Part shown: piece by piece, positions 1-12,500 of the stretch
Position numbering within the stretch: position 1 is the first letter of the stretch
How the letters are laid out: each line of letters begins with the position of its first letter
Source of the DNA: Magnolia sinica
Taxonomy: Eukaryota; Streptophyta; Magnoliopsida; Magnoliales; Magnoliaceae
DNA length: 64,000 bases
Assembly: GCF_029962835.1 (NCBI RefSeq)
Contig: NC_080583.1
Coordinates: forward strand, 2,356,001 to 2,420,000
Reading direction: 5' to 3'
Made by a program: the position numbers and the translations under genes
The notes under the pieces: model-generated
What the model was told of the DNA's origin: nothing
Seen by the model: only the letters and a program-made list of their open reading frames with translations
Database searches by the model: none

Positions 1-596
1 TAAATTTCATCCGACATGTAGAATTTACTAGCGCACGAGTATCAAACACCACATAATACCAGAGTACTAAAGCATCTGTAATTTGTAGAACGGAATGCTG
101 TTGAGAACTGGAAACAACCTCAGGCCTCGTGTTAACTGAGCTGGAGACAACGACAGTGGCACTTTCGTAATTGAAACGAAAGAACAGGACAAATAACAAA
201 AGATATATATTTTATTTATTTCCAAAGAAAAAATCAGGTGGACCGTCTCTACCCACTCCCCCCCCCCCCCTTCTCTCTCTCTTTTTATTTTTTGCTTTCT
301 CTCTCTCGTCTGATTGAACTGAAAAAAACCGCTCTCGAGTTATTAAAGTCAGGCGCAGCAAAAACCACCTTCTAAAACCGCTCTGGAAATAATCAGGAGC
401 GGTTTCCGGTTTCCCGTACGGCTCTCTGCAACTGGAGTGGTTTCTCTCGGACTCTTCTGTTTCTGGAAGGGAAGGGGAAATGAGGATGAACCGGCGGTTT
501 TCCTGTAGACCGGGTTCGATTGGAAAACCGCTGGCGGTTTGATGGAGAGTGGTTTTGGGGGGGTTTCTGTCTCTTCTTCGTCCCGCGTTTTGATTG
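1..596 (+). promoter_or_regulatory. Promoter and 5' UTR region of the metalloprotease gene
   Basis: No coding region is visible here. An A/T stretch at about 203-222 (TATATATTTTATTTATT) is the only TATA-like site. It is followed at 256-310 by a run of C and then CT-rich repeats, common in plant 5' UTRs. An in-frame TGA at 591-593 lies just before the chosen ATG at 597, so translation cannot start further upstream in that frame. The transcription start is not defined by sequence. Confidence 0.4.
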
Positions 597-3500
597 ATGG
601 AGGTGAAGTTCCGGAGCGGATGTCGGATTTTATTCGTCGCTGCGGTTTTAGAGGTGGGGATTTTCTGGAGGTTTGGAATTTTTGTTGGTTTTTTCTTTTT
701 CTTTTTTAGAAATGTGGATTTGGGCTTTGTTTTTTGTTGCAGGAATTTGGGTTTGGGTGGAAAACTCAAGGGATTTGTGTTGGATTTTTGTTGGGTGGTG
801 GGGTTTTCCAGGTTTTACTGATCTGTTCGTTTTTTTCTGGAAATTTGGATTTTTTTTTTTTTTTGGGTTTGGGAAGCAGGAATTTGGTTCGAGCTGGGAA
901 ATTGCTGAAGTTTCCGTTGAAATTTTGGATTTATTTTGTTAGGTTTTACTGATTTTTTTTTTTTTTTTTGGGGGGGGGGGGGTGGCGGCTTTTGAAAGTG
1001 GGTATTTGGTTAGAAACTCAAATTACAGAGGCCTTTTTTTTGGGTATTGGGGTTTTTGAAAGCAGGAATTTGGTTAGAGCTGTAAATGCAGCTTTCTGTT
1101 GAAATTTTACTGGTTTATATATATATATATTAGAGTTCACAGATCTGTTGAAATTTTCTTGGATTCGTTCTTGGTGGGATTTTGTCCACTGGAAGTTTAG
1201 ATTTGGGGGTTTTGGTTTTGGTTTTGGTTTTGGTTTTAGTAGAAGGAATTTTGGGGGAAAACTGAAAATTTCAGATACATTTTTATTTTTTATTTTCCAT
1301 GAATTGGGTTTTTTTTAGGGCTTATTGGTCAATGATATTTTGCTGAAATTCCATGCTTTTGCTTTTAAAAATAAATGGGGAGTCTAGTGTTCTGGGGACA
1401 TTTCTGCTGGCATTTGATTATAAGTGTAGAACATCAGTGGCTTTTGTTCATTTTATTGGTGAAAATGATTTCTGGGGTAGTGTGTTGAGATTTTCTTTAG
1501 ATTTCTTGTTTTGTGCATGCTTTTGCCAGTAGAATTGTAAGATTTTTTTTTTTTATTTGTTAAATATCTTGTAGAATTGCCAGAAGAAAGGTTAGTGGGA
1601 TAAAGATTTTGATCTCTAACACCAGAGCTGGGTTGCATTGTGAAGGATTTTTTTCAGTTGTTATGGTTCATGGTCACATGGAAAGTTTTTCCATTTTACA
1701 TTCTTCTGATTGAAATGGAGATCAAGGGCATGTTTGGATTTCTGCCCATGTCGAGCAGAGTGGATGCTTTTGTGCTGAATCACGAGTAGTATCGTTCCAA
1801 GCATCAAACTATGCTGCTCACAATTTGGGCAGCAAGGCACAGTTTTTTTTTTTTTCATTTCAAATTGTAAAAAGGTGCATGGCGTGGACATTGAGCTGGT
1901 CCAAAGAATCCAATTCAATAGGTTTCTGATCCACCGAAATTGGGATTTTGGGGCAGAGGTCCAAATGCCCTCTTAGGGCTCCTCCATGTTTTACAAAAGG
2001 AAAATGGAAAAGTGTATATTTTAGTTTTGGATTTTTACCTGTGGAATTATTATTATTATTATTATTTATATAGTTTTGTTAAGAGGGGAACCTATTTTCT
2101 GCTAAGTTGGTTTTCTTTCTTTTCACTGATTTATGTATTTCTCCTGCTTTAGATCATATTGCTTCTGATGCGGATCGAAGCAGCTCATGTCAAATCACAA
2201 GAAAACCAGATACATTGGCAACGTCGTGAAGCAGAAGGAAAAGATGTTCTCTCGCATTCCTGCATCCATGATCAGATACTAGATCAGAGGCGGCGTCCGG
2301 GCCGCAAGGAATACTCGGTCACCCCTCAAGTCTATGTGGAGGCTGACTACTTGAGAACCCATCATCGCAAAGGACGGGCATTGCTCGGAGTTTCCCAATC
2401 ATCGGAGCTGAAGGAGGATGTGAGGCAGCCCATCAGGATATATTTGAATTATGATGCTGTTGGGCACTCTCATGATAGAGATTGTCGAGGTGTTGGCGAT
2501 GTTGTGAAGGTGGGTGATGGATTGAATATTTGAATGGTTATTCTGCTGCTGGAATGTGGCTGTCGTACTGGATATATGTGGATGTTTCATTTATTGATTA
2601 TTGCTTTTCAGCTAGGAGAGCCTCCTGCCACTTCGGTTCTGGGCTCGCCTGCATGTGATCCTCGTGGAGATCCTCCGGTTTTTGGAGATTGCTGGTATAA
2701 TTGTACATTAGATGATATATCTGGAGAGGACAAGAAGCATCGCCTTCGTAAGGTAAGTACCTTTTCTCTCCTGAATGTTTTTAGATTGGTGTATCTTACT
2801 TTCATAGACATGCGCATTGTACGAAACTTAACAGTGTCCCCTTAGCTGTTAAATGACACATGGGATGACCAATCATCAATTTTGATCATCCATCCATTCA
2901 TATAAATAGGGGCAACCTATGGTGCAAAAATCATGGCAATTGGATGATCTTAAGCATCTGATCAATAACATGGAAAATGGAAAATATCCTGAACAGCATC
3001 AACAAATACCATCATGATGAAATTTGAAGCTTCGTAGACTGAAATTTATAACATCATGAACAAATACCATCATGATGAAATTTGAAGCTTTGTAGACCGA
3101 AATCGAGTTTGGGATCACAATGTCCTCAACTGTCCTGAAATTCATACGGCAAAGTAATTTAAGCTTAAATAAATCATACAAGAAGAAAAGATGACGGTAA
3201 TTTGCATCATTCTCATTTTGAGAGTTGTTGATCCTTACCATTGAAATAAAAGAGATATTGAAACTATATGCTACTAATCATTCAATTTATAACTATTGTG
3301 GAGCAGGCTTTGGGGCAGACGGCAGATTGGTTCAGAAGAGCCTTGGCTGTTGAGCCTGTAAAAGGGAGCCTGAGGTTAAGTGGGTATTCTGCTTGCGGCC
3401 AGGATGGTGGGGTACAACTTCCGCGTGAATATGTAGAAGGTATGTTGTTGATACGATGGATGCATGCTTAGTCATTTGATATTAAAACTATTACAGTTTG

Positions 3501-6500
3501 CCATTTTCTCGAAGCTTTGACGGAGTCAGTGAATGTCTGAGACTAACCAGCCTGATAGTTAAAATAAAAAACCAAGTTCTTATTTACTTTTTCAATTTGG
3601 TCTCTTTCCTTGTTTTTTTCCCCATGTAGTTCTAATCTAGGTATGCTTTTCTAGATCTCTAGGTACATCTTTTCTTTTCTTTTGGCTTACTATGAAGGAC
3701 TACTATGTATAAAACATAACCTTCTGTTTATGATCAATAAAAACTATATATATATGCTTTCCAGTATAATCATATATCACCGTATGGACCTTTCAGTATG
3801 TCAATATTTTGTAGTTGCTGTATATTTGACAAGCTATATTTATTTGAGGGGGGCACTCTCCAGTGGTACCTTACGGAGGTAGCGTCCATATCTGGGGCTC
3901 ACGCGATGTATTCACACGAGCTTCACCTTAAAGGTGCGTTTGGATGAGATTAAATGCATGGAAATGAAATGAATTGGGACTAAATAGGCATATAAATGAA
4001 ATCCTCTCTCAGTTGAGAGATTTGGAAGTAAATGGGGTGAAATGCCTTTTTGGGCTCCATTGGAGAGTCGCACAAGTAAACAAAGGCGTCGCTACGCGAA
4101 AGAACCCAATTATTGGCTACATCACTAAAATCACATCAATTGAATGATCCAAACTGTCCAAAGGTTGGCTGTCTTAAATGGATGGTAAAAAAATGTTGGC
4201 AAGTTGATTGTTTGTGATCCTTACATTTCTGGCCTACTGGAGGCTTGAAATTTCGTCATCTTTGGCTAAAGTATATTTTTCAACGGGCTTATTACAATCA
4301 CTCTCTCAGATATCACATATGTACGCTAATTTGGGAAATTAAAGCTGATTTGAGATGTCACAAATGTTCCTTTGAGTATATTAAAATTTTTCAATGCATT
4401 CAACTTCCTACCATTTACTCCTATCCAAACAGAATATTTGAATTTGAAATGGTATTTCATTTACTTCCATCCAAACACAATTGAATAAGTCATTCACTCC
4501 CAATTCATTTGCCTCCATTTACAAGCTCCCAAGCAAGTCCTAAAAAATCCCTGAGGCCCAATTCTCATAATGATCCAAAACTGAAATGGGTGGTCCACAC
4601 CAAAGGGAACAAGCTAGGAGGTAATGCCCATCCTTGAATTTTATGGGAGCCCACCTGAGTTGTAAAACAGCCTGATTTCTGTCCCTGCCCTCTGCCTGTT
4701 TTGGATGAAGGGTCCAAATAGACTGGAATCTATATATACAACAGGGTATGCCCCCCACTCTAATCAATGGTGGGCGTTGCCTTTCAATATGTCCCATGTG
4801 TGATGGCCCACCTAAGTTTTGGATTGGGCTGTTTTTTTGGAGACTGGGGATTTTGCAAGACGTGGCATCTCTGCTGGACAGGTTGGATTCTGTGAACACA
4901 TCACATGGCCTGCCATCTGGTTGGTACCACTGGAGCACGCCCATGAGTTCATTTTAGGTGTCTTTTCTAGGTCACTTACCTGATGCATTAGGGCTCAATT
5001 ACTATTTCATGCTACTTGGATTGTTGTTTTGTTTCAAGGCCACCAATCATGTTTCTTTTGCAGAGGGTGTTGCTGGTGCTGACTTGGTTCTTTTAGTAAC
5101 TACGAGACCTACGACGGGTAATACTCTTGCATGGGCAGTGGCATGTGAGCGGGATCAGTGGGGCCGTGCAATTGCCGGTAAATCTTTGTGATAGTTGACC
5201 CTTTGCATGGACCATCTCTTAACCACTCATCCTGTGTACAGATCTAAATTTTGAACTAATATTTGTTTTTTATTATTTTTTGAAGGGCATGTGAATGTTG
5301 CTCCTCGTCACTTGACAGCTGAAGCAGAGACTTTACTTTCGGCTACTCTAATACATGAGGTTGGTAGATTTTGCTGTCAAATGATGGAAATAAAGTGTAG
5401 AGGATGTTTTTTCTTGATCGGATCAGCAATTTTGAATTTTCCAGGTTATGCACGTTCTCGGATTTGATCCTCATGCCTTCGCACATTTTAGAGATGAGAG
5501 GAAAAGAAGGCGTAGTAAGGTAATAACTGTTTACGTTACACTATTGCCAACCGATGCTATTCGACTTGGACAGTGTTTCTCGTTCATTACTTGTTTTCAC
5601 TCATGTCCTGCATAGATGCATCCTTAACTGAGTGCTCTGTAACTTGGTTTCTCTGTGCTTAAGGTTGTGTTTGGTTGCACCAAATATCATGAAATTTCAT
5701 AATTAATTAGTCTATTTTTTGTTGGAAAGTATCATGAAATTTTCATGATATTTGGTCCAAAAAACTTACCCTAAGCCTTCTAGTTCGTGTAAAAATATTG
5801 AATGTTGTTGTAAAGTAGCTGGTTCTCTAGCTAATCCTGAGAAGCTGGTCCACCTTGTATTTCAATGAAATCTAAGTTATATTTTTCATTTTAGTGTATG
5901 GGCTGAATGCACTGGTTAGGATTGAGTTGATAGTTTGAACAAGTTGAAGGCTCAAAAGGGCAAGGGGAAGGGCCCAAAAGGATGTGGGTGGAGGTAGTAA
6001 GAAAAGAGTTGATGACCTATGGTCTAACTGAAGTTCTGGCCCTTTCTAGAGTGGAATGGTGGAAAAGGATTCATGGAGCTGAACCCAATTAGTTGGGCTA
6101 AGTCTTAGATGATGATGATGATGATGATTTGTGGTCTTTGAACTGAATCTACCCTATGGCTGGCTTATGAATTGAAGGGTTGGTAGCATAAGTTGGGGTT
6201 GTTCAAATGAATTCTAGTAAAGTTTAGAAATAGCAGATTGGGCCCAACTTTAATCATATTAAAATCAAAAGTTGCTACCAAGTTACCTCAATGAAAAATG
6301 AGAATGTTTGAATTCCGATTTTCAAGGTTGTCAAAGGAAAGTGCACCATGGCATATTAAGTAATGGGAATTGGCGTCTGAGTGTCCTTCGTTTACAGGAA
6401 AACCTTAAAAACAAGTCATGACTGCTTTACGTGCCTTACATCATTACTCAACTGCCTGATGAAATACTGAAACATCTGTCTGAACATGGTTACAAACATT

Positions 6501-9500
6501 GCTACTACCCTGATATTTCTGTTATTATGGCCATAAGCATTAGACCATGCTAGAGGCCTGGAAGTTTACTTGCACTATCCTTGTAGCTAGATGCTGCTCT
6601 TGCTTCCTATCATGTTTCGGATTCACTCCACAATCCCACTCCCACTTCCTACCTGTTTATACTCGAACATTTGGAAACAGACACTTCCCCGCTCCCAAAC
6701 CTGAATCTGTTGCCATTTCTCTTCAGGCTTCGTGCAACTATATCTCGAACTCTATAATATGAAATTGTCTGTGGCTGTATGATATGTTTTCAAGTTTGGA
6801 AGGTTAGCATCAATCAGGTATTGAGAAATTAGTGACTAGTGAGCATTAATTATGACTCATTTTTCGCTAGTTGTTGTTGTAATTAAACATGTTAATAGGC
6901 AAGCACAGTTATAGTGCATATTCATCTTTTCATCCTACCTCTTTCTGTTATAAAAGCGCCATTGCCAATGAGAAAAATGAGACGCTCAAATTTATGACCT
7001 CTCTGCCATTTGTATTTTGTTGCTTTATGCAGGTCACTGTGCAATCTATGGATGAAAGGCTTGGACGGATGGTGACCCGGGTGGTTCTTCCACGTGTCGT
7101 GATGCACTCGAGATATCATTATGGGGTAAGTTACCAACCACATGTTACTGTGCATTTTCTGTGGTACTGATACCATCATATGCTTCAATGGCACTGGGAA
7201 GAAGTGGTGCTCACGTGGTGTATATATCACATCCAACCCCTCCATGAGATGCATCCCCTGAGGTTACCCCCAGGCCTTGAAAATGAGGACTATCCAAAAC
7301 TTTGTGGGCCACATCACAGGGAACAGGGTGGGAGGGAACACCCACCCTTGCAGAACAGCTTGATTTTTGTCCCGAACCTTCATCCAGGCAGGTGAAGGGT
7401 CTGGATGGCCTGGATTACATATACAGAATATGGTGGGCCCCAACCCCGGCCGAGGGTGGGCATCTCCTCCCAACTTGTCCCGTGCTTTGTCTCACCAGAG
7501 CTTCATCTTGGGCTGCTTTTGGGACCTGGGGATAATGTGAGGTGATGCATCTGATGGACAGGTTCAATCAGATTTCATAAATACACCATGTGGGCCCCAC
7601 TTCTGCCTGGTACCACTGTAATGGCTGTACCAGTACCACTGGAGCATAAACCTTATAGGAAAACCTTCTTTAGTTGTTTTATGAGTTTCATGTTTCTGAA
7701 AAAGAGAAAAAAAGAAGGAAAACACGCTGATGATGAGTCTGCCATTCCCAGGCCTTCTCTGAGAATTTTACTGGCTTGGAGTTGGAAGATGGAGGAGGAC
7801 GGGGTACATCAGGTATCTTCTTTTGCAAATGAAGTGTTGCAATTTTTTTAGCTGCTCCCTGCCCTTGAGCATCTGTTATACTCGTTAAATTTGCCACCTT
7901 GCAGGATCGCATTGGGAGAAGAGACTTCTGATGAACGAGATCATGACGGGATCAGTGGATACAAGATCAGTAGTTTCAAAGATGACACTGGCTTTATTGG
8001 AGGATAGTGGGTGGTATCAAGCTAATTATAGCATGGCGGACCGCCTTGATTGGGGTCACAATCAAGGAACGGAATTCGTCACCTCCCCTTGTAATCAATG
8101 GAAAGGGGCATACCATTGCAACACGACACAGTTGTCGGGCTGTACATATAACAGAGAGGCGGAAGGGTACTGCCCAATTGTAAGCTATAGCGGGGACCTG
8201 CCGCAATGGGCTCGCTATTTCCCTCAGGCTAATAAAGGTATTTTCTTTGTTCTTTATGTATTTATTTATTTTTTTATTTAAAAGAAGAAAAAAAAGTATT
8301 TGTCTTTGTGCCTATTCACCATCCGAAGTATTTCAACACTGGTAGACTAGCTCTGCTTTCTTTATTGCTGGAACTGGAAGAAAAATCATCATGAAATTGA
8401 TTTTGTACGATGAGTTATCTACTTGGACTGTTGGGCTGCTGAGTTTTTGGAGTGTCCTTTGCCTCAACAATCATAGCCATGACGTTTCTTTCCTCACCAA
8501 GACATGACGTGTTCTTTTCTTCTCATTCATTTGTTCACTGATGTCCCTAATCTCTTGTCTGATTCAGTCTGTCGGTTTCGTCTTTCTGGCGCAGGTTGCT
8601 GCCATTCCACTTTGATGGTTGGAGTTCTATGCTCTGCTTCTGCTAGAATTCGTTTCAATCTGTTGTAGCAAACTTTATGTTATAGGGCTTCTGCTTTCTT
8701 ATGCCTTTATGCTCCTTGATAGGACTATTTCTTCTTTCTCTTGGATGTGGCCAATAATTTCTCGGCCCACCTTGCTGTAAGCTACAAATCAAGGTGCTTG
8801 TCACGGTTGACATCTTCTCCAATCGTGTGATGCGTGAGTGTAGTGTAGGTTTTTGAGGTCCTGTGGTGTTTGAAGTATTATATGTTGTTTCATCTAATTA
8901 TAAGTATGCGAGCCAATATATCCTCCTATTCATCATGAAAAAAAATGGCATATGCTTCTTGAACTGAGCTTTGCTAAACACAGGCGTGGGCAGTAAAGCT
9001 CATGTACATGCAAGGTAAGTCTGTGATCTAGTCCATCCATCAGAAGGAAACCACTACATGCCCTAGCCCAAAAATCATGTCGATCCACTGGTCAGGTGGG
9101 CCACAGTTTGCAAAACAAAGATATGGCTCCGAAAATTTTGGTTGAAGTTCTTTAATCCATCGACGCGTTTCCCATATTGAGGCCCACATGCTGAGTGGAC
9201 CAGATTTAGTTTTGGGAAAACATGTCAAAGGTCAGACCAACCTGATTGGATCTTGCACCTATGTGCTATGTGTGACGTGTACATGAGCTTTATTGTCCAC
9301 ATGTGTGCACTTGGCAAAGCTCTCTTGAACCATGTAGAGACATTTATATTCTCTTTTCCGAATCTCTGCCTTATCTTTTCCAGATGTGGACAATCCTTTA
9401 TATCGGTTTGGGTTTCTTTTAATTGTGCCGATTTTGTTCCCACTTCCCACTATTGGATTATTAGGATTTTTTTTTTTTTTTTCCCTTTGTGATCAAGTAT

Positions 9501-12500
9501 ACACGAAGGTATACTATCTATCATTTGTATTTTGCCTCCAAAGTCCAAACACTCTTTCTTCGTAGCCATTTGTATGTTTCATGTTTATCAACAAATAAAG
9601 ATGGAACTTTTTGATCTTTTTCTTTTGGCAAATTCGCAACAGATGGTTAGTTATATTTAGTTATAACTTTCCTGGTCAATGCAGCTCAGCAGTCTTCCAC
9701 AGGGAGCTCTTTTGCATTGCTTAACTAGTTTTCGTGGCAATGCAGGTGGGCAGTCTTCATTGGCTGATTATTGCACGTATTTTGTTGCTTATTCGGATGG
9801 CTCATGTACTGACACAAACAGTGCACGGACGCCAGACACAATGTTGGGGGAAGTGCGTGGAAGTAGCTCTAGGTATGCAAAACTGTCTTGAATTTTCTTT
9901 TGAAGAGTGAAAAATTTTATTAGAAGAGAAGAACAACCGTCTTGATTTTTTTAATCAGTAAAAAAAAAGAAGAAGAGTGGGTCAAACAGTCTCGAAGGTT
10001 ACCCGCACGGTGTTTGGATGAATGGCTAGCATCGTGGGTTTGCTCCCCACAGACGCAAGTTCGATTCCCCTCCCTGGGATTACCCGATGCACATGGTTTG
10101 CTGGTGATTGTGTGCATCCACAGGATTAGTCGTGCCTTAAGATGAGGCGGGGACACCCTGTTGTCATTAAAAATAAAAAATAAAAATCCCAAATGTTTTT
10201 CTTACCTGTTGTAGCATTGATAAGTGGTATTTTCTGTACGCGTGTAGGTGCATGGCTTCTTCCTTGGTGCGCAGTGGATTTGTTCGAGGATCTATGACCC
10301 AAGGGAATGGTTGTTACCAGCATCGATGCATAAACCGCTCATTAGAGGTACAGTTTCCTTTCTTCAATGGTCTTCATCCTTCTATGGACACATGTTTGTG
10401 CCATTTAATCCATAAGAATCAGAATATTTAGAAGAATGCTACTGTAAGTACCCATCTGCAAACGCCCACAACGAGTGCGCTACATGTGCCACCAACCTGG
10501 CATGTGTAAGATCTGGTCCATTCATCAGGCGTTCCGATAGTGAATGTGGTCAGTAAAAATCAGGAATGTCCAATCATTAGTGTTGTGTATCTTTTTATGC
10601 ATGTCCACTCTCCTGTCCTTGTATGTTCCACCTGTAGTGGACCAGCCTACAGTACTGGCATTTGCAGATGGTGTTTCAAACTGTTTTGCCTGCACACAAG
10701 CACACACAAAAACAAAGCAGAAAGTTCATTTGCTTTAGGTAGTTTAATACGAGGGCTAGTCTATGTACGTGCAGTGTACTAGTGTTTGTATATTGAATTA
10801 TTAATTTATAAGCTTTTAACATGTCATATGCACATATGCTCACAGAGGTTTGTTTATTCTACATGTCTAGATACCATTGTGGCATGTGTGTGATATTCAA
10901 GCTATGCATCGGGTGGGCCCCACCATTTATGTTACAAAGGTCAGCTCGTCATATGGGCTGTTACAGGGGGGGGCGGCGCGGAATATTTACTCTAAACATG
11001 TGACACGCCTGATGAATCAAATGGCTTGGTTAACATACATGAGGGGACCCACCTGATGGACGATTTAGATTTTGCACATGCATTACAGCATGTGCAGCGA
11101 CATCTGAAATTAGCAAAAGTCGATGGTCATCTATGTCTCTGTCTGAATCAATATCTTTGCATGTGTGAGTGCTTGTTAAAGGATAATGCAAAATTAAGTT
11201 TTCAGTTTACCATTAAAATTAAAGTGTTTGCACTTCAGGCAACCACGCTAGTTAACGTGTTCTTTTTTATTTTTTTTAGGTCGCTGTTGACGGGATCTGG
11301 AAAGCGTGTCCTGAGGCTGGAGGGCCAGTTCAATTCCATGGTTTTAATGGTAGGAATGCACTTCTTCTTTGAGATGAAACTGCCTACTTTCTCTGATGCT
11401 GAGAGAGATTTCTTGGTGCTGCAGGTGAACTGATCTGTCCTGCTTACCACGAACTATGTAGCACTGCACCAGTTCCCTTATATGGCCAGTGTCCTACTTC
11501 ATGTAATTTCAACGGTGACTGTATTGACGGAAGGTGTCACTGCTTTCTTGGGTTTCATGGCCGTGACTGCAGCAAACGTGAGTTGAAATGAACGCTGCCT
11601 TTTACTAGCTTCTGTTCTTGTAACCTTTACTATTCCAAGAACTAGATAACTCGATTTTCACAAGTTCAAGGGTTGTATTTTTATTTCTAGTTTCGGCAAA
11701 TATCACCTGATTGGTGGTTCCCCCCTTCAGTTCCTTTTTTGTGTGTCCCTCTTGCCATGTTTGTGGGGCAGTTGAATTTTGTATCAGTTCTCTGCAATGA
11801 ATTGTTCCTTTTTGCAGGTACTTGTCCTGTGAATTGCAATGGACGTGGCAGGTGTAACTCGAAAGGGATTTGCGAGTGTGAGAAGGGGCACACTGGCATT
11901 GACTGCTCAACAGGTATTGTAGACTCCTGAGAATTTGTGATTATCTTCTTTCCGGGGCTGACCCAACCTGAGTTCAGCTTGTTGGGGTCCTCCGGTTGGG
12001 TTATAGGTTTGGAAAACTCCAACCCAATTTGAAATCGGACTGAGTTGGGGTTGAAGCAGATTCAGGTCGGGTTGGACTAGAGTTAAGTATAAAGGTATGC
12101 AGGTTGGGTTCATGTTGGGCATCTCAGGTTGGGATTCGAGTCAGGTCAGGTTGGGTTCTAGGTTGGGCTTGGGGTGCAGCCCTCAACGCGATCCGACCTG
12201 CCCAAGTTGCTGCCTTACTTCATACACAAGGCTGAAAGCAGCTCTGGCCTTGGTAGAGGGTACACATGCATGGCTAGGTAGAGGTTACACATGCATGGCT
12301 AATCATCTGTACTCGAGCGCCGGTCCCCACTTAAAATCTTGAAATTTAATTCATTTTCTTGGTTTTAAAGCTACTCCCACTTCCAAAATGAGCCCTATCT
12401 TCATGCGACGGTGGGCCCCGCTCTGGAGCATAGATCCCTCCACCCACTCCGTTAGCTTACTTATAACTTAACCAAGCGAAAGGAAATGTAGCATTTCATG

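Noticed and set aside
4245-4484. 79-codon frame in intron 4
   Set aside because: It lies inside a MITE-like inverted repeat within an intron and has no recognised motif.
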